A stretch of DNA of 64,000 nt from Candidatus Cloacimonas sp. (GTDB lineage Bacteria > Cloacimonadota > Cloacimonadia > Cloacimonadales > Cloacimonadaceae), in assembly GCA_039680785.1 (NCBI GenBank), contig JBDKSF010000025.1, forward strand, positions 28,463-92,462, given 5' to 3'. Below are positions 55,372 through 63,960 of the stretch, in pieces (the first letter of the stretch is position 1; each line of letters begins with the position of its first letter). The notes beneath the pieces were generated by a model. It was not told where the DNA came from, did not search any database, and saw only the letters and a program-made list of their open reading frames with translations. The translations under genes were made by a program, and so were the position numbers.

Positions 55372-56580
55372 TTATAACATTGTAAGTAGCTGCTGCATTC
55401 GTTTTTTGTTATTGGCGAAGTTTATGGCTGCCTGTTGAGTGATTATCCCCTTCCGAAACAGTTCTTTCAAATCCTGTTCCAGAGTGCACATTCCGGTTCT
55501 GCGTCCTTCTACCATCATTTGATATATCTCTCCGATATTTTTATTGCGGATTGCCGCTTGCACGCTGGAATCCACGGAAAGAATCTCCTTTGCCAAAGCC
55601 AATTTGCCATCTACCGTAGGGACAAGTTTTTGGCTCATTATCACAGTTAGAACATCTGCCAAACGGTTTCTGATTCTTTCTTGTGAATCGGGAGGAAATT
55701 CTGCCACGATACGGTGAATACTATCAATGGCAGAGCTCGTATGTAAAGTGGTAAACGCTTTATGACCGCTATCGGTAATTTCCAAAACCGTAGCGATGGT
55801 TTGGGGATCTCTCATTTCGCCTATCACAATAATATCGGGATCTTGACGCAATGCCTCTATTGCCCCATGTTCAAAGGAAAGCACATCTATTCCTACTTCT
55901 CTGTGCCGAACCAAACTCTGTTTAGAATTATGAACATACTCTATGGGGGATTCTATCGCAATGATGGCAGCGGCATTATTTCTATTATTCATATCGATTA
56001 TGGCATCCAAAGTGGACGATTTGCCACTGCCTGTGATTCCCGTAATTAAAATCAGACCTGTTTTTTCATATTTCAGATTCATTCGGTTTACGATTGGTTC
56101 CGGAATGCCTAAGTCCTCCATACTGAAGATAAAATCGTTTATTCTACGGAAATTGGCTCCCAGATAATTACGATCAAAATAAGCAGTTCCTCTGAAACGA
56201 ACATCTTGGTTACCAACTTTGAAAGCAAGAGGAAAATCCAAGCTCTTTTGACTGAACAAGCGTTGTCTTTGAACTGGTGTTAACCAGCTGATAATTAATG
56301 CATTGGATTCTACAAAAGTAAAATCTCCCAAATCTTCCACTGGCTTTTTGCTGCCAAAGATGCGCATCCAAACTTTGTTATTGCATCCGGGGGCACCTAA
56401 ATCAACATCCGAAGCCGATAATTCCCTTGCTTTCATCAAAATTAATTTCAATAAATCACGGCATTCACTTTCCTGATCGGTATGATGAATTAACCATTGA
56501 TTGATAATATCGCACGCTTCCATCCCCTGATAATAATCAGGAATTTCCCTACTTAATGCCTCAGTAAAACTTAAACGCAT
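55372..56580 (-). CDS. PilT-like ATPase of the second system
   Basis: 402 residues from ATG 56580 (AAAGG upstream; a TTG at 56643 would overlap the previous gene). Walker A is TGITGSGKSS, Walker B DPDIIVIGEMRDPQ, His box TTLHTSSA. A retraction-type motif QAAIRNKNIGEIYQMM replaces AIRNLIRE. There is no zinc tetracysteine. Its N-domain is larger and more divergent than in PilT. It probably drives retraction or modulates the second machine. Confidence 0.88.
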   Translation of the reverse strand: MRLSFTEALSREIPDYYQGMEACDIINQWLIHHTDQESECRDLLKLILMKARELSASDVDLGAPGCNNKVWMRIFGSKKPVEDLGDFTFVESNALIISWLTPVQRQRLFSQKSLDFPLAFKVGNQDVRFRGTAYFDRNYLGANFRRINDFIFSMEDLGIPEPIVNRMNLKYEKTGLILITGITGSGKSSTLDAIIDMNNRNNAAAIIAIESPIEYVHNSKQSLVRHREVGIDVLSFEHGAIEALRQDPDIIVIGEMRDPQTIATVLEITDSGHKAFTTLHTSSAIDSIHRIVAEFPPDSQERIRNRLADVLTVIMSQKLVPTVDGKLALAKEILSVDSSVQAAIRNKNIGEIYQMMVEGRRTGMCTLEQDLKELFRKGIITQQAAINFANNKKRMQQLLTML

Positions 56581-56590
56581 ATTATACCTT

Positions 56591-57460
56591 TTATATATCC
56601 TGTTCCACTGCAATAGTTCGAGTAGCCAGTGCAAGGCGAACAATACTTCTACGCCATTTAATATACATACATTGAATTAGATTGATTGTATAGCGGTCAG
56701 TTAAATTCTTATCGCTGTAAGTGAAATATTCAATCAATTTTTTGCGGGGGAAATAACGAATAATTGCATCGCTGTTTGCTCTTAGAGTTGTAAACAAAGC
56801 GCTTGGGTTTATAAAGGTCTCTTCTCCCCAAATATCTCCTTCTCTTAAAGTATCTACCAGGTCTGTATTATAATATACATTCACAAAGCCCCGTTCTACG
56901 AAAATCATAGAGCCATCTTCTTTATCCATTGTGATACTTTCGCCTGCTTTATATTCTGTAGTTATGCCCATGCTTTTGAATTGCAGTTCTTGTTCCAGTG
57001 AAAAACCATGCAGTAGTAGCTTCTCCGGCATCTTATCGGTAGGGCCTGTTTCTTCCATAATCATTGCCGTAGGGCTCTTACTATGATCTCCGCTATGCGC
57101 TAAACCAGCTTCCACGGCTCTAATTAATTCATCTGGCTGAATTGGTTTTGCCAGATACATAAAAGCCGCATTACGAATACTCCGAAAGTCAACATCCAAA
57201 CCGGAATAGCCAGTAGTAACGATTATTACTGCCGAAGGGTGCAGCTCTTTCAAACGCGTAATAAGTTCCAGACCCCCCATGCGAGGCATATAGATATCCA
57301 CAATGTAGAGATCATATCTATCTTTGATTATTTTATCCAAAGCATCAATACCATCCACTGCGGTAGTAACTGAATAGCCCAGGTCATCCAAAAACGCACG
57401 GAACAAATCCCGCACATTCTGTTCGTCATCTACAACCAGGATTTTTTTTGTTGCGCTCAT
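56591..57460 (-). CDS. Receiver / cyclic-nucleotide-binding-domain protein
   Basis: 289 residues: receiver domain (about 6-122, KILVVDDEQNVRDLF; phospho-Asp in VDIYMPRMGG at about residue 55; Lys in YLAKPIQPDEL), linker, then a cNMP-binding-like domain (about 160-265, LREGDIWGEETF) and a helical tail. No DNA-binding domain visible. ATGA overlap with the DHp-only gene upstream. Probably a protein-level switch for the pilus machine. Confidence 0.87.
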   Translation of the reverse strand: MSATKKILVVDDEQNVRDLFRAFLDDLGYSVTTAVDGIDALDKIIKDRYDLYIVDIYMPRMGGLELITRLKELHPSAVIIVTTGYSGLDVDFRSIRNAAFMYLAKPIQPDELIRAVEAGLAHSGDHSKSPTAMIMEETGPTDKMPEKLLLHGFSLEQELQFKSMGITTEYKAGESITMDKEDGSMIFVERGFVNVYYNTDLVDTLREGDIWGEETFINPSALFTTLRANSDAIIRYFPRKKLIEYFTYSDKNLTDRYTINLIQCMYIKWRRSIVRLALATRTIAVEQDI

Positions 57461-58011
57461 ACCGTTCCCCTTTCTTCACCAACATTATTTCCACCGGATT
57501 TATATGAGATTAAAGGACTTTTTTTCAAAACCACTACTTTTTGCATAATTTTGCCTATCTGATCAACAGCTCCCAATATATCGTTTACCATAGATAGCAA
57601 TGCTTCATCGTGTTGCTCTCTGCCGACTTTTTGAGCTCTGCCCAAAGATAGTGTCACTACACAAAGTGGCGTATTAATATCATGATCCAAACGCGCTATT
57701 TCTTTTAGATCAGGAATTAGTTTATTCCATTCTTCCAATTTGGCAAGGGCAATATCCAGTTCTGTTTTTTGCTGTTGATAATTTGCCATCGTTTCCTCAA
57801 GTTGTTTGGCTTTATTTTGCAAGTGCTCCATATCTATGGTTAGTTGCTTGAACTCAGCCATAATTTTATTCCGTTGGGATAATTTTCGGCTTTGCCTAAC
57901 ATATAGTAAAATAAGCAAAAGACAAATAATAACTAACAACCAGAGCAGAATATGGGTATTTCCCATAAGATTCGATACAGAGAAGACAACACCTATACTA
58001 AACTTCATCAC
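57457..58011 (-). CDS. Membrane-anchored DHp-only histidine protein
   Basis: 184 residues: transmembrane helix (about 21-38), coiled coil (about 50-95), and an H-box-like helix (EIARLDHDINTPLCVVTLSL, His110) with a second helix to about 160. A HisKA-type dimerisation/phosphoacceptor domain is thus present, but the HATPase_c catalytic domain is absent. The ORF ends normally with an ATGA overlap to the next gene, so it is not a truncation by frameshift at this site. Confidence 0.75.
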   Translation of the reverse strand: MMKFSIGVVFSVSNLMGNTHILLWLLVIICLLLILLYVRQSRKLSQRNKIMAEFKQLTIDMEHLQNKAKQLEETMANYQQQKTELDIALAKLEEWNKLIPDLKEIARLDHDINTPLCVVTLSLGRAQKVGREQHDEALLSMVNDILGAVDQIGKIMQKVVVLKKSPLISYKSGGNNVGEERGTV

Positions 58012-58013
58012 TG

Positions 58014-59288
58014 CTAATCCTTTACATAAAATATTGTAGCTGGAGATAAAACCCCGTTATGCCAACTTTGCATTTCACTGGGTGTTAAGAATTTATCTTC
58101 CATACCTATCTGATCCATTACACCACAAAAATATCTGTAATCACTGGAACTGAAACTTCCACCTCTTAAATCTTTTCTACCTATGCTCATACCATTAGTG
58201 CTGGGATACGCTCTTACATTTGTTCCGGCTGCAGTTCCAACTAACGCGCCATTTATGTAACCTTTCAATACTCCATTATTATAAGTGAGCCCGAAAGAAT
58301 TCCATTCATATTCCAAATGACCAGTATAAATTGGAAAACCGAGCAAGAACCAAAAAATATCCGCAGTTCTTGTATAGGGAGCCGTCACTTCCAGCATTGT
58401 CTTTGAAGCATCATTTTGGGTAACGGCAAAATGCATTGTTCCGGAAGCGGAAGAACTGGTATTGGGAACAAACCAAATTCCGGCAGAGGGTTTATTTCTT
58501 AAAGTAGCGTCATTCGGATTACTGGGAATCCACATTAAAGTCCCCATTTCGGTCTCATGACCATCTCGTCCCTGTTTATCCATTTTGGCAAAACACATCA
58601 GTGAAAAAGAACTATCGGTATTGATGCTGTCATTGGTAGCTTTAGGTGCTACTTTTATATAGTTATCTACACCGTTGAATTTGGAACAATATCGGCTGAA
58701 AGCTCCACCCCAAGGGACTGTAGAGCTGATTAAGGAAAATCCCTCAAATGTTCCTGTGTAATCATTACCGGAAGTATCGGGCAATTTGTTATTGGAAGAG
58801 CCCAAAAGTTCATAAAGCCAAGGGAAAAGAAGCAACTGTTCCATTTCCAGATATACAACATTTGGTTTTGAGCCAAAAGCGCTTAAAGGATAATCAAAAG
58901 CCATCTCTGCCGTTTTGGATACTTGCTGTCCGTGCATAGTTCCAGTTATATAGCATTTCACCATAAAATTAGTAATATCTTTATAAAAACTGTAACGAAT
59001 GCTATCCACTTTGCAAGTTCCTATATAATAATTATTGAACACTTGCGTGAACGAAGGGTTATCCTCAAAGTTTAAATCAGAGCCCAAAAATCTTTTCAGA
59101 AACTCAACTGAATTAGCGTTTCTTATGGCATTCCTGAGGGTGAAGTCACTGGCATTCTCCGTCTCCAAATAGAGCTGGTTTCTAACCATCACCGTGGGGA
59201 ATTCTACCATATGATCATAAAGGGTAAGCAAAGTTCCGGCAAATACGGTAGTCATTAACATAATGATAAGTAGAGATGATCTTCCCAT
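58014..59288 (-). CDS. LamG-domain, pilin-like surface protein
   Basis: 424 residues from ATG 59288, which overlaps the preceding stop by one base (TAATG); an ATG at 59333 would add 15 residues and overlap 46 bp. A hydrophobic N-terminal helix (SSLLIIMLMTTVFAGTLLTL) starts almost at the first residue. Residues about 150-420 form a LamG/concanavalin-like jelly roll (FSLMCFAKMDKQGRDG; WNSFGLTYNNGVLKGYINGA). A pilin-like tip protein that could bind glycans or surfaces (inference). Confidence 0.78.
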   Translation of the reverse strand: MGRSSLLIIMLMTTVFAGTLLTLYDHMVEFPTVMVRNQLYLETENASDFTLRNAIRNANSVEFLKRFLGSDLNFEDNPSFTQVFNNYYIGTCKVDSIRYSFYKDITNFMVKCYITGTMHGQQVSKTAEMAFDYPLSAFGSKPNVVYLEMEQLLLFPWLYELLGSSNNKLPDTSGNDYTGTFEGFSLISSTVPWGGAFSRYCSKFNGVDNYIKVAPKATNDSINTDSSFSLMCFAKMDKQGRDGHETEMGTLMWIPSNPNDATLRNKPSAGIWFVPNTSSSASGTMHFAVTQNDASKTMLEVTAPYTRTADIFWFLLGFPIYTGHLEYEWNSFGLTYNNGVLKGYINGALVGTAAGTNVRAYPSTNGMSIGRKDLRGGSFSSSDYRYFCGVMDQIGMEDKFLTPSEMQSWHNGVLSPATIFYVKD

Positions 59289-59872
59289 TATATACTGTGC
59301 CCCATTCTTAAATAGCTGTTCATAAAGAAACATCTTAATTGAATATTGGTTCGTAGAGGACGGTTAATCAAACTGGGTGCGTCCCTGCGGAAAGTTAAAT
59401 AAACATCTACTGATCTGACGGCAGAAGGAGTTGTTGTAACCTGTCCTAATTTATTATAATACTTAAATTTCAAGGATTCGATATACAGAATATATCCTAA
59501 GTTGTTCAGCATAGTTCCATCCTGTGATATCACTATTGCTGTTCCCAGAATGGGGTGCGTAATTGTTCCCAGTTTCAATTGTATAGAGTGAGGAGAATCA
59601 GTGATTGTATTTCCATTATAATCCCAACAAGTTCTAAAAGTAACTTTATTGCTATCTGCCACTACGCAGGTGGAATCAGCAGGAAGACCTATTCCGGCAA
59701 GAGAGAATAAATTGTTGATATTGATAGCCGATTGATCCATATGATCAACCATTGTAGCAGTATATAAAGAACGCTGAGTGGTTTCCTGCAACTGAACTGT
59801 AAAAGTAAACAGCATCACAAGCAGCATTCCGCCCGTTACTACACTACCTATGACATCTAATAAGGTTCCCAT
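59288..59872 (-). CDS. Pilin-like protein without classical leader
   Basis: 194 residues. The hydrophobic N-terminal helix (GSVVTGGMLLVMLFTFTVQL) begins within the first ten residues and is not preceded by the basic leader of prepilins. The rest is a beta-rich soluble domain (VVADSNKVTFRTCWDYNG) resembling minor pseudopilins. It lies between two similar genes, hence probably a subunit of the second machine. Confidence 0.65.
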   Translation of the reverse strand: MGTLLDVIGSVVTGGMLLVMLFTFTVQLQETTQRSLYTATMVDHMDQSAININNLFSLAGIGLPADSTCVVADSNKVTFRTCWDYNGNTITDSPHSIQLKLGTITHPILGTAIVISQDGTMLNNLGYILYIESLKFKYYNKLGQVTTTPSAVRSVDVYLTFRRDAPSLINRPLRTNIQLRCFFMNSYLRMGHSI

Positions 59873-59874
59873 AA

Positions 59875-60300
59875 TTACATATTCGTTTTTGTATAAAGTC
59901 GTTTTAGTGATACATTATGTTTCAAGGCAGCAGGTCCTGAAACGGTTACAGTTACAGTTTTAAATAAACTATTGGGATTGGGGGAAGGAAGTGAATGCCC
60001 CAAAGAATCACTGTTTATGGCTGAAATTTTAATAGTGAAACTTTGTTTAAGATGAGGATAGTAAACTACATTCGTAGAATCTTGGAACATCGAAACAATA
60101 TTGAGAAAACTATATGCTTTGGAGAATAGTTTAGCGTCTATTTCATCCAATACGGAATGGCATATATGGTTTGCCTGAACCACAAGAGTGGCATTATTTA
60201 AATAGTCCGTTTGAGCCCATAATGCCTGATTATAACTCAGCGAGATGGAAGTAAATAAAACCACTGCAAGTAATGCCAAAACCATTTCCCACATACTCAT
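59875..60300 (-). CDS. Small pilin-like protein
   Basis: 141 residues: MSMWEMVLALLAVVLFTSIS resembles a mature pilin N-terminus (Glu at position 5 of the open reading frame) with no leader peptide. A short domain with a C-terminal beta strand follows. It abuts gspE-like (one base) and the next pilin-like gene (two bases). Could correspond to a pseudopilin start unit; family not recognised. Confidence 0.65.
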   Translation of the reverse strand: MSMWEMVLALLAVVLFTSISLSYNQALWAQTDYLNNATLVVQANHICHSVLDEIDAKLFSKAYSFLNIVSMFQDSTNVVYYPHLKQSFTIKISAINSDSLGHSLPSPNPNSLFKTVTVTVSGPAALKHNVSLKRLYTKTNM

Positions 60301-60301
60301 T

Positions 60302-62092
60302 TTAATCCTCCGCGGTTACATATAGAACTTCTGTCATATCTGTCAATCCTTCGCGCATTCTGGCTATGCCGCTGTCGCGCATAGAAAGCATCCCTTTTGT
60401 TTCTGCAATTTTGCGAATCCTATCTTCATCAATATCGTTTACCGATCTAACAATTTCAGCCCGGACTTCGGGATAAAAATATAATGCTTCAGCTACATTT
60501 ATTCTGCCTTTATAGCCGGTTCCATTGCATTTAGGGCAGCCAACGGCTTCATAAATTTTCCCCGCTTCCAATTCTTCTTGGGTTATTCCCATTTGCATCG
60601 CTGCTTCCCAATGTTCTTTGGATAGCGGCCTACGGCATTCCTGACATAATTTTCTCACTAAGCGTTGAGCGATGATTATATTGATGGAATATGCCAAAAG
60701 AAATGTCTCCACTCCCATTTTATATAAGCGGGTAATGGCTGAAGGAGCGTCATTTGTGTGTAAAGTGCTGAAAGTTAAGTGACCGGTATTGGCAAGTTTG
60801 ATAGCCGTATCGGCAGTTATTTTATCTCTAATTTCGCCCACCATAACAATATCTGGATCGTGACGCAGTATGGAACGAACTGCTAATTCAAAATCCATTT
60901 TATGGCTGATTTTAAGTTGGCGGGCACCTTTAATTGCATATTCTACCGGGTCTTCACAGGTTAGCACATTTACTCCGGGATGAATGACATGATGAAGGGC
61001 TGCTATTAAAGTAGTGGATTTTCCACTTCCTGTAGGGCCCGTAACGATAACTATGCCTTTGGTTGTATTGATGGATTTTAAAAACTCGCGTTCCGCTTGT
61101 TCTTGAAAACCGAGCTTGCGGAAATCAGTAATCACTTTCCGGTCGTCAATCACGCGAATAACGATACTTTCAAAGCGTCTTTCAAATTCTTGTGAGACAA
61201 TGGGTAAAATGGATATTCTAAAGCGGATTAGATTGTCGTCAATAGTTCGCTGAGCAAAACCATCCTGGGCAGTATCTCTCTCAAAACGATCAACGCCGGT
61301 GGAACGATCTTTTACCACAGCTGCCACTGCTTCTGGGGCAGTATTTTCTTGTCTGAACCAAAGTTGCAGTTTTCCATCAATTCTAAAATAGAAATCGGTT
61401 GAGGTCTTTCCGGAAGGGATAATATGAATGTCACTGGCATCTCTCCGCACTGCTTCGATAAGTGCACCTTCAAACAGGTTCACCAGCATACTTTTGTTTA
61501 TTTCTTCATCCAGTTCCTGTTCATTTAGAGATGTTTCTTCCGTTTCTTTAATGTCGGAAAGCACTTGACCCGCTTCTTCCAACATCATTAGAAATTCATT
61601 CTTTTGCGGAGCAACTTTATTGATAATATCTTCAATCAGCTTCACTGGCGCCCAATATACTTCCATTCGTTTATATTGAGTGTGTTCTGGTATTTCTTGA
61701 ATCAATAAATTGGTGGGATCACTTGCCAAAACTTGTAATATATCCCGGGGAGAGCGTTTTATGGCAAAAGGAAGAATTTTATTGAAAAACAACCGCTGTT
61801 TAAAATTCTCATCGCTTTCGCGGTGCATATTGGTCAGAATTTTTTTGCAGGCATCCAGTTGTTGATCGGTTATATCTTCGATAGTATGTTTGAAGGTGGG
61901 AAAAGCATAATGCAAAGCCAGAGCTTCATAAACTTTATCGTGAGGAGCGCCAAATTCAATTTCCAGCACGCGTGCCAAAGCGCCGGAAGAAGTTCCTCCG
62001 TATTCTTGCATTTTCTTTTCCGCTTTTTCCATCGTATCTTCATCAAAAAGATTGTTTTCTACGAGGTACCTGGAAAATTTATTAGTTAGCAT
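60302..62092 (-). CDS. GspE/PilB-like assembly ATPase of the second system
   Basis: 596 residues: MshEN-type N-domain (NLFDEDTMEKAEKKMQEYGG), ATPase core with GPTGSGKST, Asp box TCEDPVEYA, Walker B DPDIVMVGEIRDK, His box STLHTNDAP and a zinc tetracysteine (CQEC...CPKC). A complete extension ATPase, different from PilB at 4354. It lies 15 bp after the platform gene. Confidence 0.95.
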   Translation of the reverse strand: MLTNKFSRYLVENNLFDEDTMEKAEKKMQEYGGTSSGALARVLEIEFGAPHDKVYEALALHYAFPTFKHTIEDITDQQLDACKKILTNMHRESDENFKQRLFFNKILPFAIKRSPRDILQVLASDPTNLLIQEIPEHTQYKRMEVYWAPVKLIEDIINKVAPQKNEFLMMLEEAGQVLSDIKETEETSLNEQELDEEINKSMLVNLFEGALIEAVRRDASDIHIIPSGKTSTDFYFRIDGKLQLWFRQENTAPEAVAAVVKDRSTGVDRFERDTAQDGFAQRTIDDNLIRFRISILPIVSQEFERRFESIVIRVIDDRKVITDFRKLGFQEQAEREFLKSINTTKGIVIVTGPTGSGKSTTLIAALHHVIHPGVNVLTCEDPVEYAIKGARQLKISHKMDFELAVRSILRHDPDIVMVGEIRDKITADTAIKLANTGHLTFSTLHTNDAPSAITRLYKMGVETFLLAYSINIIIAQRLVRKLCQECRRPLSKEHWEAAMQMGITQEELEAGKIYEAVGCPKCNGTGYKGRINVAEALYFYPEVRAEIVRSVNDIDEDRIRKIAETKGMLSMRDSGIARMREGLTDMTEVLYVTAED

Positions 62093-62107
62093 AGTTCTTT
62101 TGTCTTC

Positions 62108-63445
62108 TTAATAGGTAGGGGGCGAGATTGTGGCAATCTCCGCTGAAACCACAGTTAAAAAAGTTATTGCTATTGATACAACCAAACCCACAATACTTTG
62201 AATGTATTCTATCAGGTTATTCATTTTATAGGTAGTTTCCGCCTCATAGAATGTAGCTATTTGTTGAGCCGATTGTAAAATTGTTCCTGTTTCTTGGCCG
62301 GTTTTCAGACGCGTTAAGGCAGTTCTTGTAAAAACACCTGCCTGTTCCATAGCGGGAACGAATGCTTCACCTTCTTTTAACATTAATGGAATGGTAACTT
62401 TCTTTATTCTATCTTCCATCCAGGCATTTCGGCATGCTTCCGCGGCTGTTTTTATCGTTTCTATATTGTCTCCTGCGCCGCTGTAGATTGTGCCAAAAAC
62501 TCGAAAATATATCTCAATGGACTGTTTGTGTAACAAGTTCCCTATTAAGGGAATCTTTACAATATGCTGATCGCGCCAGATTTTACCTTTGGGAGTGCTC
62601 CACCAACGCCAGATAATTAGAACTGGAATTAAAAATATCAGAAGAATAACCCACCAATAAACTCCCAGCCAATCACTCACTTCTAAAGTCGCTTTTGTCA
62701 TAGGGGGTAAGGGAAGATTGTATTTTAAAAACATTTTGGCGGTGGAGGGGAAAATGTCTATTATATAATAAATTGTAGCTCCAATAGTGGCTAATAAAGC
62801 AAAAGCGGGTGATATTGTCGCTTTCTTGATGTTTTTCTTGATCTCCATATCCCGCTCTATAAATTTACTGGTGGCATCAAAGACCTCAGCCATATTTCCG
62901 CTGCGCGTGGCCAGACCCAACATATAAGCTGGAAATTTACCAAATATATGTGTATAGCGCATAAAGACCTCGCGCCCTTCTGCTCCTGATTTTAACTGAC
63001 TTTCAATTTGCAAAAGCGCATCCCGAAATCCTCTTTTTGGCTGTTCTTCTGCCAGCATTTCTAAAATCTTGCCAAAATTCATTTTATCGCGCAGCATCGT
63101 GGATGATAGCTTTATAAACATCATTATATCTGGAACGGAGGGCTTGGAGGGTAAATCAAACAAAACGGGATTCACTTGAAACTTTTCATAGCCCATCTTA
63201 TTTAAGGCAGCCACAACTTCTTCTTTACTAAAAGCGCTTAAACGACCCTTAGTTGGCTTGCGCTCTTTAACCCAGACCTTGTATAACCAGTCCCTTTTCT
63301 TTTCTAAAGATTGAATCCTTAGCTTATAGCGCAGCTCCACTTTTGCCAATTGGGCTTTGGCATCTTTCAAACTATCAGCCATGAAAGTGCCTTGAACCAG
63401 TTTCCCATCAGGGCTTATGCCTTTAAACCGATATTCTCTGGTCAT
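62108..63445 (-). CDS. GspF/PilC-like platform protein of the second system
   Basis: 445 residues from ATG 63445 (AGGAGAG five bases upstream; a TTG at 63472 is unlikely). N-terminal PilC-type start (YRFKGISPDGKLVQGTF), two GspF domains and three to four transmembrane helices (ATISPAFALLATIGATIYYI; WWVILLIFLIPVLIIW; C-terminal IVGLVVSIAITFLTVV). First gene of the second machine's operon. Confidence 0.94.
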   Translation of the reverse strand: MTREYRFKGISPDGKLVQGTFMADSLKDAKAQLAKVELRYKLRIQSLEKKRDWLYKVWVKERKPTKGRLSAFSKEEVVAALNKMGYEKFQVNPVLFDLPSKPSVPDIMMFIKLSSTMLRDKMNFGKILEMLAEEQPKRGFRDALLQIESQLKSGAEGREVFMRYTHIFGKFPAYMLGLATRSGNMAEVFDATSKFIERDMEIKKNIKKATISPAFALLATIGATIYYIIDIFPSTAKMFLKYNLPLPPMTKATLEVSDWLGVYWWVILLIFLIPVLIIWRWWSTPKGKIWRDQHIVKIPLIGNLLHKQSIEIYFRVFGTIYSGAGDNIETIKTAAEACRNAWMEDRIKKVTIPLMLKEGEAFVPAMEQAGVFTRTALTRLKTGQETGTILQSAQQIATFYEAETTYKMNNLIEYIQSIVGLVVSIAITFLTVVSAEIATISPPTY

Positions 63446-63571
63446 TAACTCTCCTATATTAACCTTTAACAAATCTTATTATATTGCAGCTGAATAATTA
63501 GTCAAGTATTTTTTACTGAGAGCAAGTTATATTTTGAAAAACGAGACATCGGTGTGTTTTTTTCTCTCACT

Positions 63572-63602
63572 GCATTGCTGTTTTATTTTAACTCGAAACT
63601 GG
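63572..63602. repeat. TGTTTTATTTTAACTC repeat, copy A
   Basis: Shares GCATTG-x-TGTTTTATTTT and AACTC-x-AAAC with the copy at 63811-63850, with a few mismatches. Confidence 0.7.
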
Positions 63603-63695
63603 TATATGCTTGCTTTTGACTTTCAATTTTGCGAGGGCATCACTAAAACCACCTTCCTACTATTTAAAGTAAGAGTATTTATCTTCAACTGGTTT

Positions 63696-63731
63696 CAAGA
63701 TTTCAAAATTGAGAGTTAAAACAAGGATTCT
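63696..63731. repeat. 36-bp repeat, first unit
   Basis: Identical to 63741-63776, offset 45 bp. It contains GAGAGTTAAAACAA, an inverted match to the TTTTAACTC repeats. Confidence 0.85.
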
Positions 63732-63740
63732 AAAGGATTG

Positions 63741-63776
63741 CAAGATTTCAAAATTGAGAGTTAAAACAAGGATTCT
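63741..63776. repeat. 36-bp repeat, second unit
   Basis: Identical to 63696-63731, with a 9-bp spacer between the units. Confidence 0.85.
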
Positions 63777-63810
63777 TCCTCAACCAGCCAAACTATTAAC
63801 TGCTCACAGC

Positions 63811-63850
63811 CACCGCATTGATGTTTTATTTTAACTCTAAACCGAGCTTC
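63811..63850. repeat. TGTTTTATTTTAACTC repeat, copy B
   Basis: Matches 63961-64000 at 37 of 40 positions by eye (CACCGC, then ATGTTTTATTTTAACTC, then TAAACCGAGCTTC). Confidence 0.85.
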
Positions 63851-63960
63851 AGCTTTGTCAGCATCGAAGCACAAACAAAATTACCTGTTGCTATATAAAC
63901 CTCGTTTCAGTAGAAGAAAGAATCGGTTTAGAGTCAAAACAAACGAGAGCAGTTTTTTCC

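Noticed and set aside
63534..63719. 61-residue ORF at the window end
   Set aside because: Lies within the repeat cluster and is hydrophobic noise without a ribosome site.
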